A stretch of DNA of 64,000 nt from RYN-122 sp963761655 (GTDB lineage Bacteria > Actinomycetota > Actinomycetes > Mycobacteriales > SCTD01), in contig CAVXHI010000001.1 of NCBI GenBank assembly GCA_963761655.1, forward strand, positions 186,001-250,000, written 5' to 3'. Shown one piece after another: positions 25,575 through 34,403 of this stretch. The notes under the pieces were generated by a model. The model was not told the origin of the DNA. It worked only from the letters and a program-made list of their open reading frames with translations, and ran no database searches. The stretch's first letter is position 1. Each line of letters starts with the position of its first letter. Position numbers and translations under genes: made by a program.

Positions 25575-26439
25575 TCGGGGCGCTCTGCCCGATGGATCGA
25601 CAGCGGTTCGCGTTCCGGTGTACCGGGGCATGAAGCGCAACGATCCCGCGCTCATGGCAGCTTTGCCCCGTCCGCTGGGGCGCCGGCTGGCGACTCTGGT
25701 CATGGACGTCGACCGCGACCAGATGGCAGCTGAGGCTCAAGTGCTGGCCAAGATCGACGGCAAGGTCGTCCATACCCCGCTCGCCCGGATGACGGCTGAG
25801 CTTCTGCGGTCCACGGCAGCCGTGCGGCGTTTGGGGAGCTACGACAGGGCCCGCAGCAACCTCGCCCTTCACCCCGTCGAGCGGGACGGCTTCCATACGC
25901 ACGTCTGGGCGGAGTCGCAGCTCGAGCTGGCGCACCTGCGCCAGCTCGACCGCGAGCGCCACTTCGCCTGGTACGACACTCAGCGACTGATCGTCTACTG
26001 GCCGCAGAAGCGGAACCGCTGCGTGTGGCATGTGCCGGACATCGCCGCTGTGGACGCCGACAACCAGCCGTGGCTGCTGGACGTCAAGAACGCGGACGCC
26101 CTCGCCAACAGCGCCCACGCCCGCGCCCAGCTGATGCTGACGGCGGCGACGTGCGCCCACCTGGGTTGGGGCTATCGGGTCCTGAGCGACGTGACCCAGC
26201 AGCGCCGGGACAACCTGTCCGTGCTGCGCACCTTCTTCCGCATTGCTCCGGAACTCGATGAGCACGTGCGGGCCGCGCTGCGCGTCCGGAGCCTGCTCCT
26301 GGGCGACGTCATCGATGACGCCGGGGGTAGGCCCGAAGGCCACGTCGTCGCTCTGCACCTGTTGGCGCAGGGCTTGCTCGATGTGGATCTGGACCGGCCC
26401 CTGGCGGACTCGTTGCCTGTCCTGTGGCCGGGGTGGTAG
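25567..26439 (+). CDS. TnsA-like transposon endonuclease
   Basis: A 290-residue protein. The TnsA-type PD-(D/E)xK core is visible: Glu116 in HVWAESQLEL, Asp158 in WHVPDIAAVD and Lys174 in LLDVKNADAL. TnsA cuts the 5' ends of the transposon so that, with TnsB, movement is cut-and-paste. The C-terminal part is helical (LSVLRTFFRIAPELDEHVRAAL) and is expected to contact TnsC. Its end overlaps the tnsB reading frame. Confidence 0.85.
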   Translation: MSSRGALPDGSTAVRVPVYRGMKRNDPALMAALPRPLGRRLATLVMDVDRDQMAAEAQVLAKIDGKVVHTPLARMTAELLRSTAAVRRLGSYDRARSNLALHPVERDGFHTHVWAESQLELAHLRQLDRERHFAWYDTQRLIVYWPQKRNRCVWHVPDIAAVDADNQPWLLDVKNADALANSAHARAQLMLTAATCAHLGWGYRVLSDVTQQRRDNLSVLRTFFRIAPELDEHVRAALRVRSLLLGDVIDDAGGRPEGHVVALHLLAQGLLDVDLDRPLADSLPVLWPGW

Positions 26440-28523
26440 GGGTGATCGCCAGCAAGGTGCTCGAAGTGCGGCCCGGCGACAGTTGGCTGCGTCGCGCACG
26501 CCTCGAGCGGCTCGACGGCTTCGACCTCGCCGCACCGCAGGACACCTTCGTGGTGACGGGAGCCGGTGCGGTGACGTCGCGTCCCGGCGGCGCCATCCTG
26601 CGCGACATCGCGATGGCTACCGCTCTCGAGGACCCGCGGACGCTGCTGCACGCCGCCGATCAGGATGCCTGGGAGCTGCTGCCCGAGCAGGCGCAGCAGG
26701 TTGCGGCGGCAAGGGCGGGCCACCTGAACGAGGTGAGGACGGGCAGCAAGTACGGGCTGCTCGCGCCGGGGGACGCGAGAGACCCGCGCTACGACCCGGC
26801 GGTCGGCGAGACCCAGCGGATGAAGCACAAGGCCGAGGAGCTGGGCGTCCACCTCGCGACGCTCTACCGACAGCGCGAGGCCTACCTGGCTCGTGGCCTG
26901 ATGGGCCTGGTCCACGGAAACTTCGACCCGCTGCGGGACCCGCGCGAAGCCTTCACGGCCGCAGAGCTGGACGCGGCCGCAACATTCGTGGAGCAGAACC
27001 TCACTGAGGCGCGTCGCGACCTGAACAAGCTCAGGCCGTTGTTCAACGTGTACCTGCAGGACCAGGGCGTGATCATCACGGTCCGCGGCCGGCGCAACGC
27101 CCTGCTCGCCCTTGCGGCGGCCGGGAAGGCGATCCAGGGCAGCGCGACGACCAAGAACAGTCAGGCGAACCGGCCCAAGAAGGGCTCCTGGCGCCGCCGG
27201 GGGCAGTTGCCCGGTGAAGTGATCCAGATCGACAGCACGCCGCTGAACGTGGCGCTGTGGTCACCCGACGAGGACGGGCCGGACACCATCCGGTGCGACG
27301 TCGTCGCCGCTGTCGACGTCGGCCCTGGTCGCGCCCACGGGCGCCTCGCCGTCGGCAAGGCAACAGCCCGCGACGCCTGCCTGCTCATCCACGACATCAT
27401 GAACCCCATACCGGCAAGCGACCGTGTCGACGACGACCAGCTGTGGGCCCGCTGGATGGGCGTGCCCCAGGCGCTCGAGGTCGGCGCCAACCTGGCCGTC
27501 GACCTCGGCACAGTGATCACCGATCACGGCCGGGAGTTCGTGAACCGGATGCTCATAGGCCTGCTGGCGAGCCTTGGCGTCACCGTGTTGTTCGCGGGAG
27601 TACGTGACCCGACCTTCAAGGCCTTCGTCGAGTCGCTCATGCGCAGCCTCGCCGGTGCCCAGCAGTTGATGCCGGGCTACTTCGGCAACAGCGTCGCCAA
27701 CCGCGCCAAGAAGATGCCGCCGAGGAGCGAACGGCTCATGCACGACGAGACGGAGCGGGCGCTCCAGAACTGGATGCACCTGGAGTACAACGAGACGCCG
27801 TTGGAGCGCCACGGCGTCTTGAACCATCCCCGCCGCGCACTGTCGCCCAACGAGGTGCGCCGCCTGGACCTGGCTCACGGCGCGCCGCTGCGGCTGCCAC
27901 GCACTCCCGACCTCGTCTACGCCTTCCTGCCCCGGCTACTGCTCACACCGGCATCTGACGGACTCCACTCCCAGCACGTGCGCTACTGGGCGCCGGTCCT
28001 CGACCAACTCCAGCACCACCAGGGCGACAAGGACAAGCCCGGCCAGCCGATCGTCGTGCGCTACGACCCCTACGACATGAGCCGCGTGTTCTGGCACGAG
28101 CCGGAGACCTACCGGTGGCACACGCTCCACGCCCTCGGGGTCGACAGCGGCGCGTTGCCCGGCTTCAGCGAGGCCCTGCTTCCGCTGCTCAAAGCCCAGG
28201 CCATCCGTGAGCTCCCGACCGAGAACTTCAAGGACGTGCGGAGCGAGAACTTCGCCCGCTACACCCGCGCAATACGGGACGAGGGCAAGAGCAAGCGCGC
28301 GGAACTGGCGGCGGACTTCCTGCGGCTCGAGCGCGCGGTGCCAGCCGTCCCCTGGGACCCAGCGGACGCGCCTCCGCTCGCCGCGACCGGGGCCAAGACC
28401 AAGAGCGAGCCCCTGCTGCACCTCATCGACGAGCCCGGGCCCCGCATGGGTTCGCCAGAGACCGGCCGCTACGCGATCGACGACAACTACGACCTGTCCG
28501 CCCACTTCAAGGAGCGGGAGTGA
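26424..28523 (+). CDS. TnsB-like DDE transposase
   Basis: A 699-residue transposase of the Mu/TnsB group; GTG at 26442 is an alternative start just after the tnsA stop. N-terminal helix-turn-helix regions include MKHKAEELGVHLATLYRQREAYLARG. The catalytic triad is Asp270 (EVIQIDSTPLNV), Asp367 (TVITDHGREFVN) and Glu403 (FVESLMRSLAG). The Mu-C beta-barrel and an acidic C-terminal tail for TnsC contact follow. TnsB binds the element ends and does strand transfer. Intact. Confidence 0.92.
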   Translation: MAGVVGVIASKVLEVRPGDSWLRRARLERLDGFDLAAPQDTFVVTGAGAVTSRPGGAILRDIAMATALEDPRTLLHAADQDAWELLPEQAQQVAAARAGHLNEVRTGSKYGLLAPGDARDPRYDPAVGETQRMKHKAEELGVHLATLYRQREAYLARGLMGLVHGNFDPLRDPREAFTAAELDAAATFVEQNLTEARRDLNKLRPLFNVYLQDQGVIITVRGRRNALLALAAAGKAIQGSATTKNSQANRPKKGSWRRRGQLPGEVIQIDSTPLNVALWSPDEDGPDTIRCDVVAAVDVGPGRAHGRLAVGKATARDACLLIHDIMNPIPASDRVDDDQLWARWMGVPQALEVGANLAVDLGTVITDHGREFVNRMLIGLLASLGVTVLFAGVRDPTFKAFVESLMRSLAGAQQLMPGYFGNSVANRAKKMPPRSERLMHDETERALQNWMHLEYNETPLERHGVLNHPRRALSPNEVRRLDLAHGAPLRLPRTPDLVYAFLPRLLLTPASDGLHSQHVRYWAPVLDQLQHHQGDKDKPGQPIVVRYDPYDMSRVFWHEPETYRWHTLHALGVDSGALPGFSEALLPLLKAQAIRELPTENFKDVRSENFARYTRAIRDEGKSKRAELAADFLRLERAVPAVPWDPADAPPLAATGAKTKSEPLLHLIDEPGPRMGSPETGRYAIDDNYDLSAHFKERE

Positions 28524-29491
28524 CCAGCACCAGCACCAGCGCCGGCACCAACGACGGCGCCGCACTGTGCATGACCCTGCCCGCCGACTGGCCCAAGATC
28601 CTGCGGATGCGCACCGCCGAGCCGCCGAGCGGCGGCGATGCAGCCGCATGGAGCGGATGGCTGTCCGACACCTACATCCCCACCCACAACGGCAAGCTGT
28701 TCCGTGAGCAGGTCGAGCGGACCGCAGCCACCTGCAGAGGCATCCGGCGCCGATGGGTCGGCGTCGACGCCCCCGCGGGGTTCGGCAAGACCGAGGTCGT
28801 CAGCCAGTGGGCCTTGCGATTGCCGCCGGCCGAGCCGGTCAACAGTGAGTACACGCCCGTCCGGGTCATCTGGATTGAGGCGGACGGCAAGATGCAAGGC
28901 GCGGGACTGTTCGCGTCCATCCTGCGCTTTCTCGGTTTTGACGTCTCGTCCAGCAGCACCGAGAGCGCCCTGCGCGATCAGCTCATCGGCCTGCTTCCGC
29001 AGCTCGGCACCCGCTACCTGGTCATCGACGACGCGCACATGCTGCGCCAGGCCAAATCCAGACTCATGGCCGACACCTGCCGTTCCATCCTGCGACTCCC
29101 CGTCACCACCATCTTCGTCGGAACCGACTTCGACAACAGCGCCCTGCTCGGAAAAGCCGCCGGTACGGGCGCGCAGGCCTCCGACCAGATGCGCCGGCGC
29201 CACGACAAGGCACTGCTGACACCGCTGCAGCCCGGCGACCCGGCCCAAGAGCGTGCCTTCACCGACCTCGTCGCCGACTTTCGTCGGCTCTACTTGACGG
29301 CACCCGGCGCCAGCGCGCCCGTCCTGGGCGACGCCCGCCTCGTGGGCGACCTTCACCTCGCCTGTGGCGGACACGCGGGCCCGCTGTTCGAGTGCCTCAA
29401 GCGCGCGGCGGCCCAAGCGCTGCTGCGCGACAGCAACCTCACGGCGGCCGACGTGCGGACCTACTGGCCCGACATCAAGGTTGCGGCCTGA
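28520..29491 (+). CDS. TnsC-like AAA+ regulator
   Basis: GTG at 28520 overlaps the tnsB stop (GTGA). The 323-residue ATPase has Walker A APAGFGKT at 84-91, Walker B YLVIDDAH at 166-173 and sensor FVGTD at 199-203. TnsC polymerises on target DNA, links the target selector TniQ to TnsAB and enforces target immunity. N-terminal residues 1-20 are a Ser/Thr-rich tail. Confidence 0.9.
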   Translation: MTSTSTSAGTNDGAALCMTLPADWPKILRMRTAEPPSGGDAAAWSGWLSDTYIPTHNGKLFREQVERTAATCRGIRRRWVGVDAPAGFGKTEVVSQWALRLPPAEPVNSEYTPVRVIWIEADGKMQGAGLFASILRFLGFDVSSSSTESALRDQLIGLLPQLGTRYLVIDDAHMLRQAKSRLMADTCRSILRLPVTTIFVGTDFDNSALLGKAAGTGAQASDQMRRRHDKALLTPLQPGDPAQERAFTDLVADFRRLYLTAPGASAPVLGDARLVGDLHLACGGHAGPLFECLKRAAAQALLRDSNLTAADVRTYWPDIKVAA

Positions 29492-31653
29492 TGGTCGTTG
29501 CCCCGCGCGGAGGCGGTACGGGGGCCCGGGGTGTGCTCGCGCGCGCTCTGCCGATCCGCGTTGAACCGCTCGACGACGAGGCGTTCGACGGCTACCTCGA
29601 GCACGTTGCGCATCGGCTGTGCACCGACCCGCGGGACCTGCTGAGCCAACTGCGCTTGCCGGAACGGGACGAGACGCCGTACCGGCTGGTCCGCTCCTTC
29701 GACACGGCGGACACCAAGATGATCTGCCGCACCTTCAACCTCGAGCCGGACGAGCTGCTGAGGATGACGCTGGCCCGGTGGAGCCACCTCGGTCTTACGC
29801 CGCCCCGGACCGAACGCCGCGGGAACTTCTCCGGCGCCTGGCCACGAGGTGCGGGCGCCAGGTACTGCCCGCTCTGCCTGCACGAGCGCGACTACCGGGT
29901 ACGGCTCACCGACCGCCTCCAGCACGTCTACGTCTGTGGGGTTCATCAGGTCTGGCTTGAGACGCTCTGTCCCGTCTGCCAGCGTCCACCGCGTTCGCGG
30001 GCGCGCTTCTACTCGCGCACGCCGCCGGCGCGCGCCGGCACGCTGTCCTGCCCGGTTGGGTGCGCCTCGAGCGTGCTGTCGCAGGTCACCCCCGAGCCCG
30101 TCATGAGCGGCCCCTACGTCGAGGACCACGCCTTCGTTCTTCGGCTGCTCGAGGGGCAGCGCATCGACGTATGGGACGGACGACTGCCCGCCGACGTCGC
30201 GCTCCTCGACCTTGCTTACCTCGCGCGCCTGGCACTGGCCGCTCACGGACGTCAACAAGTCACGACCGACCTGCGATCTACGGGTTTGACCACCAGTGAC
30301 GACGTCCGGCTGGCCCTCCAGGGCTTGCCGGACGGGGACGGTTCCCCGCGGCTTGCGCGCGCGGTCGAGGACGTTCGCGTTGGCGCTCACGCACTGTCCG
30401 TCGCCCTGCACGTCCTGAGAGCACGCGACGAGATGCAGGCCACGGAACGGCTGGCGTGGGCGACAGGCGCAGGAACTTGGCGGCCGAGTCGGGCGGCCAG
30501 CCCGGTGTCCTTCCAGTTGACCCGCGTCCTGCAGGAAAGCATTCCTGCACGCAGTACGCCGCGACGCGTCTTCCTCGGGCTCCTGCGCTCGACGTCCGAG
30601 GTGTCTGGTGGCACCCAGCGGGTCTTGGACGCCTCCATGCTGCCCGCCACGCTGTGGCCGCAGGCCCTCAGCGCCCTCCCGGAGTCGCTACGAGTGCACC
30701 CCTGGTACGGGGACGCGCTGCTGTCCGTGTTCCTCCTCGGAACTGGGCGGAAGCGTCGCTGGTCCGAGATCGCGACCGAGCTCGACCTCTCGCTCATTGC
30801 GCAGTTGTCCACGAACTACGTCCTCACGCACTTCAAGCAGATCACGCGGCAGCCGGCGTCAGCAGAGCTGCTCTCGCTGTTCCGCCTCTTGGCCGATCAC
30901 CGACCTCCCATCGACTATGCCCGTCGTCGAGCCCTGTTCTCCAAGCGGCTCGACATCGGCCGCAACCACCTGAAGCGGATCGCTCGAGCCAACGACGAGC
31001 CGGTCACCGACATGCTTCAAGCACGCTGCACCTGGTACTTGCACGAGTGCCTCACCGGCGGCGACGCGACCCTCGGCACCCTCGCCCGTGACGCCTACGG
31101 GCCCCGGCGACGCCTTTTCGCAAGGTGGAAGCTCAATCTCCGAAAGGAGGCACAGCAGGGATTCGCGCTCCTCGCCGAAGGCCACCTCAAGCGCAACCGG
31201 CTGCCCGAACCGGTGACCTGGAGCCCCATTCATCAAGCGGGGGAATGGGTCGCACCCGAGCCCGATCTGCACCGCAACCTGTCCGGTTGGAGCAAGGTGC
31301 CGCTCCGGGCCAGCAGCCGATCGACGCTTCCGGACACCCCGACCCCGGAAGCAGTGGCCGTTCAGGCTGCGTCCGGATCGGAGGCTCTTCTGCGGGTGCG
31401 CCTCGAGCGCTTCCTGCTGTTGCTGCCAGCCGGCTACAACGTGACACGTGCCGCGACGCTGGGCGGCTTCGACCAGGCGACCTTCAGCGCGCAGTTGCAG
31501 CGCCTGGAGCGGCAACTGGGTGGCGCACTGCTCGAGCGGGCGGAGCGGCAGCGGCCTGGCCGGCTCACAGACCTCGGCCACCAGCTCGAGAAGGCGTTGA
31601 AGGATCAGGGACTTCGACCGGCCTTGCCTCGACGCGCGATGCTCAGGACGTGA
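29491..31653 (+). CDS. TniQ/TnsD-like target selector with C-terminal LysR-type HTH
   Basis: ATG at 29491 overlaps the tnsC stop (TGATG). The 720-residue protein begins with a TniQ domain: zinc ligands C126-x2-C129 (RYCPLCLHERDYRVR), C149-x2-H152 and C160-x2-C163. It is much longer than minimal TniQ, like TnsD proteins that recognise a fixed attachment site. Residues about 650-696 read NVTRAATLGGFDQATFSAQ, then RLERQLGGALLERAE and LTDLG, the pattern of a LysR winged helix. That domain probably supplies sequence-specific binding to the attachment site. Confidence 0.85.
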   Translation: MVVAPRGGGTGARGVLARALPIRVEPLDDEAFDGYLEHVAHRLCTDPRDLLSQLRLPERDETPYRLVRSFDTADTKMICRTFNLEPDELLRMTLARWSHLGLTPPRTERRGNFSGAWPRGAGARYCPLCLHERDYRVRLTDRLQHVYVCGVHQVWLETLCPVCQRPPRSRARFYSRTPPARAGTLSCPVGCASSVLSQVTPEPVMSGPYVEDHAFVLRLLEGQRIDVWDGRLPADVALLDLAYLARLALAAHGRQQVTTDLRSTGLTTSDDVRLALQGLPDGDGSPRLARAVEDVRVGAHALSVALHVLRARDEMQATERLAWATGAGTWRPSRAASPVSFQLTRVLQESIPARSTPRRVFLGLLRSTSEVSGGTQRVLDASMLPATLWPQALSALPESLRVHPWYGDALLSVFLLGTGRKRRWSEIATELDLSLIAQLSTNYVLTHFKQITRQPASAELLSLFRLLADHRPPIDYARRRALFSKRLDIGRNHLKRIARANDEPVTDMLQARCTWYLHECLTGGDATLGTLARDAYGPRRRLFARWKLNLRKEAQQGFALLAEGHLKRNRLPEPVTWSPIHQAGEWVAPEPDLHRNLSGWSKVPLRASSRSTLPDTPTPEAVAVQAASGSEALLRVRLERFLLLLPAGYNVTRAATLGGFDQATFSAQLQRLERQLGGALLERAERQRPGRLTDLGHQLEKALKDQGLRPALPRRAMLRT

Positions 31654-31937
31654 ACGCCGGCGAGCCAGGGTCCGTACCCCAGCACATCGCGTCCGCGCTC
31701 GCGGCGGAGCGCTGGCCGGGCGACTACGCGCTCGCCGTTGACGGAGGTCAGCTGTCGCTGGGCGGCCGTGACTGGGTCGTGATCGCGACTGCGATCGCTG
31801 CCGCCGTCGAAGCTGGAGATGACCTCGCAGCCCCCCTGCTGGCGCGGATCCTGCTTCAGCCGCATCAGGTCGGCACGCTCTCAGACCCTCGGCACCCGGA
31901 CTGGTCGCCCGATCGGCTAGGCGTCGCTCCGCAGTAG
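31650..31937 (+). CDS. Small hypothetical protein at the end of the tns operon
   Basis: GTG at 31650 overlaps the tniQ stop (GTGA). The 95 residues form a small alpha/beta protein: SALAAERWPGDYALAVDGGQLSLGGRDWVVIATAIAAAVEAGDDLAAPLLARILL, then a Trp/Pro-rich end. No family recognised. Coupled translation points to a role with TniQ. Confidence 0.55.
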   Translation: MNAGEPGSVPQHIASALAAERWPGDYALAVDGGQLSLGGRDWVVIATAIAAAVEAGDDLAAPLLARILLQPHQVGTLSDPRHPDWSPDRLGVAPQ

Positions 31938-32249
31938 TACGAGGTGCCGGGGTGAGTGAGCCCCGATGGCGTCGCCTGACCACGAGTGAGGCGGCACCTT
32001 GTGAGATCACCTCGGGCGCCCTGCTGCGGTGGCTACCGCTGTCAGGAGAGCGAGCAGGCTGACGCTGACCGTCACCTGCCTGGCACGCCGACGGCGCGCA
32101 CGGCGCTGAACCTCTTGCCAGGTCCCGGGCGGGATGGGCTGGATGTCCAGATGCAGGCAGCCGTTCATGTCGTCATTCTGATGCCTCGGACACAGGCCAC
32201 GAGCCCGGTAGCGACGCCCTGACCGCCGCCGGCGGCGAACAGGGGCAGA
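31938..32249. other. Gene-free region after the tns operon, with hairpins
   Basis: AGGTGCCG at 31942-31949 pairs with CGGCACCT at 31992-31999, and CGGGG at 31948-31952 with CCCCG at 31961-31965. Either hairpin could end the tns transcript, but no U-tract follows. Nothing else was recognised to 32249. Confidence 0.4.
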
Positions 32250-32495
32250 TCAGTCGATCTCCTCGAGGAGGACGCTCGCCCTGACGCCGAGTGCGTCAGC
32301 TAGGACGAACAGGCGATCGACAGCAGGCCCGTGGGTCGCCGTCTCGATGCGCACGACCCACTTGCGGTCGTAGCCGGTCCGCTCGGCCAGCTGCTCCTGC
32401 GTGAGGCCCTTGGCCACGCGGAGCTCCCGCACGCGGCGCCCCAGCAGGGTGCGGCGCCGAAGGCGCAGCTCCTCGGCATGCTGCGGCTCGGGCAC
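32250..32495 (-). CDS. XRE-family helix-turn-helix regulator
   Basis: An 81-residue, single-domain DNA-binding protein from a GTG start. The HTH_3 fold is clear: LGRRVRELRVAKGLTQEQLAERTGYDRKWVVRIE, then TATHGPAVDRLFVLADALGVRASVLLEE. Such proteins repress their own promoter or a neighbour. No antitoxin partner is visible next to it. Confidence 0.9.
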   Translation of the reverse strand: MPEPQHAEELRLRRRTLLGRRVRELRVAKGLTQEQLAERTGYDRKWVVRIETATHGPAVDRLFVLADALGVRASVLLEEID

Positions 32496-32764
32496 GGGGG
32501 CCGAGTCTCAGGGGCCTCACCAGTCCAGTCCGTACCAGCGCTGGTACAACTAGAGCACTGGTCGAAGTTGAGGTTGGTCTGAGAGGTCCATGCGGGCTCG
32601 ACATGCATGTACCCGCGCTGGTACTCGTCGTGCCACTCTTCCTGCGGGGGGGTGATCACCTTGCAGCAGGAGCAGGGGTGCCGGCGGGAGGGGGTGCAGG
32701 CGCCGTGATGTACGACATCAGGCAGTCTCGCCCCTCGAAGCGGCAGGCGACGGCGCTCCTCGCC

Positions 32765-33067
32765 CTAGGCGGACGCGCGCAGGCTGGCGGCGAGGTCACC
32801 AGCGCGCTGGGCTGCATCCAGAACACGACGGGCCAGGGGCAGGAACTGTCGGCCGGCGTCGGTAAGCTGTACGCCGCGCGACGACCGGACGAGCAGTTGC
32901 AGTCGCAGGTCGCGTTCGAGCTGCTGCACGTGCCGGGTCACCGTGGACTGGACAAAGCGCAGCTCGCGCGCCGCGCCGGTGTAGCTCCCGCACTTGACCA
33001 CCGCCACAAAGGCCTGGAGCTCGCGCAGTTCGGTCAAGGGTGCCTTCGGTGCCTCACGCTGCTCCAC
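32765..33067 (-). CDS. Truncated or stand-alone LysR-type helix-turn-helix protein
   Basis: One hundred residues comprising only the LysR N-terminal domain: LRELQAFVAVVKCGSYTGAARELRFVQSTVTRHVQQLERDLRLQLLVRSSRGVQLTDAGRQFLPLARRVL. The effector-binding domain (about 200 residues) is missing, with a stop soon after the linker helix. It is either a decayed regulator or a miniature DNA-binding protein. It is divergent from the sigma factor gene at 33211. Confidence 0.75.
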   Translation of the reverse strand: MEQREAPKAPLTELRELQAFVAVVKCGSYTGAARELRFVQSTVTRHVQQLERDLRLQLLVRSSRGVQLTDAGRQFLPLARRVLDAAQRAGDLAASLRASA

Positions 33068-33210
33068 AGCCCTAGAACGCGGCCAGACGCCTCATGTGCT
33101 TACGTGGTCGGCGAGGAAGTTGTCGCGCAACAACGTCTGACCGTCGGCCGTCGTGAGCCTCGGCTTCCGCAGCGCAGGACGAGCAGGCGGAGGGCGGTGT
33201 CGGGCGGGCT

Positions 33211-33714
33211 GTGGCAGGGCCGTCGTTCGAGCAGTTTGTGCAGGCGCGATGGGGCGCCCTCGTCAAGTTCGCCTACATGCTGACGGGCGACATGGGTCTG
33301 GCGCAGGACCTCACGCAGGACGTCCTTGCCGACGTGCACAGGACCTGGGGGCGTGTCGGCGACATGCAGTACCCGGAGGCGTACGTCAAGCAGGCCGTCA
33401 CGCGTAGGTACGTGAGTTGGCGCCGGCGACGGTCGAACAGCGAGATGCCGTCCGAGATGCAGCCCGACGGCGAAGGGCAGGAGTCGTCGGCCTTGGAGCG
33501 TATCGAGCTGCGCTCAGCGCTCTGGCCGCGGCTCAGCGCCCTGCCGAGCAAGCAGCGGGCCGTGATGGTCCTGCGGTACTTCGAGGACATGTCGGATCAG
33601 GCCATCGCGGAGGTGCTCGGGTGCAAGGCCAGCACCGTCCGCGTGCACTCGGCGCGTGCGCTCAAGGCCCTCCGGCAAGGTCTGCCACTGCTCGAGTGGG
33701 AGGGTCAGCCGTGA
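33211..33714 (+). CDS. SigE-family ECF RNA polymerase sigma factor
   Basis: A 167-residue sigma factor from GTG. Region 2 reads FEQFVQARWGALVKFAYMLTGDMGLAQDLTQDVLADVHRTWGRV and region 4 LSALPSKQRAVMVLRYFEDMSDQAIAEVLGCKASTVRVHSARALKALRQ. This is the actinobacterial SigE-type group with coupled membrane proteins downstream. It directs polymerase to a small regulon including, usually, its own promoter. Confidence 0.93.
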   Translation: MAGPSFEQFVQARWGALVKFAYMLTGDMGLAQDLTQDVLADVHRTWGRVGDMQYPEAYVKQAVTRRYVSWRRRRSNSEMPSEMQPDGEGQESSALERIELRSALWPRLSALPSKQRAVMVLRYFEDMSDQAIAEVLGCKASTVRVHSARALKALRQGLPLLEWEGQP

Positions 33715-34403
33715 CGGACCCGCTCGGCGACGCTGTACGCGAGACCTTCCGAGAGCGGCTGACTGAGCCCGTCCCGCCACTCGATCTGCCGTCAATCCTG
33801 CGCGTGAGTCGACGTCGCAGCACCCGTCGGCGGACGGTAGCGGCCTTGGCTGCAGCCGCCAGCCTTGCCATGGTGGGCGGCATAGGGGCCGAGGTCGTGC
33901 ATCGCGATCGTCAGCAGTTGGCTGAGGAGTCGCTCGACGCCCGCTCGCTGAGTCAGAAGGTTCTCGACGCCATCGGCCCCGGAGCGAGCGAGGTAGCGCC
34001 CCCGGTTCCCCTTGCAAGCGGCCCACTCCCCGGAGCTGAGTACGGCTCGCTGGCGATGGGGCGTTCGCGGCTTGAGGGCGCCGTTGTCGACCTGCGCGAG
34101 GTTCGGCCCGACGGGACGGTCTGGATCCTGCTTCTCACCGTGCAGACGCTCGAGCCGCACCTCGACCAGCAGTCGCTGCGGCAGTTCGGCGGTCTGTCGG
34201 AGACGCAGTCAGGGCTTCGCGACGTCGACGGCTCGTCCGGCTCACTCACGGTGGTCGCGACAGATCGAGGGGTTGACGGCGTGGGCTCGCTGAGCGGTGG
34301 GAGGGTCATGACCGTCAACATCACGTCAGGGTCAGGTAGCACCCCGCAGCGCGAGGCGATGGCCGACAGAGCAGTCGCCCTTTTCCGGGCCCTTGAGCCT
34401 TAG
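33711..34403 (+). CDS. Membrane-anchored protein coupled to the ECF sigma factor (putative anti-sigma)
   Basis: GTG at 33711 overlaps the sigma stop (GTGA). The 230-residue protein has a cytosolic N terminus of about 40 residues (LPSILRVSRRRSTRRR), one membrane helix (TVAALAAAASLAMVGGIGAEV) and a secreted domain of about 160 residues. This is the topology of membrane anti-sigma factors and sensors next to SigE-type sigmas. No zinc motif is present. Confidence 0.7.
   Translation: MTDPLGDAVRETFRERLTEPVPPLDLPSILRVSRRRSTRRRTVAALAAAASLAMVGGIGAEVVHRDRQQLAEESLDARSLSQKVLDAIGPGASEVAPPVPLASGPLPGAEYGSLAMGRSRLEGAVVDLREVRPDGTVWILLLTVQTLEPHLDQQSLRQFGGLSETQSGLRDVDGSSGSLTVVATDRGVDGVGSLSGGRVMTVNITSGSGSTPQREAMADRAVALFRALEP

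Larger units (their letters stand above)
25146..31937 (+). mobile_element. Tn7-like transposition module (ends not fixed)
   Basis: Six coupled genes: a small Cys-rich protein, TnsA-like endonuclease, TnsB-like DDE transposase, TnsC-like ATPase, TniQ and a 95-residue protein. In Tn7 relatives the end next to tnsA is one terminus, which would lie between 25145 and 25373; cargo and the second end would be beyond 31937. I found no matching second end and no CRISPR array or Cas genes, so this is not a CRISPR-associated transposon as far as the window shows. Confidence 0.75.

Noticed and set aside
27279..27302. CCGGAC-N6-CGGTGCGACGTC inside tnsB, similar to the Ubl-locus promoters
   Set aside because: The spacer is three bases shorter than in the four real sites, it lies in the middle of the tnsB coding sequence and the bases are explained by the codons for PDTIRCDV.
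28487..29416. Minus-strand frame across tnsC
   Set aside because: Antisense shadow; the plus strand has Walker motifs and coupled starts.
25146..32249. CRISPR-associated transposon
   Set aside because: No direct-repeat array, no Cas genes and no atypical repeat near tniQ; TniQ is long and TnsD-like with its own DNA-binding domain.
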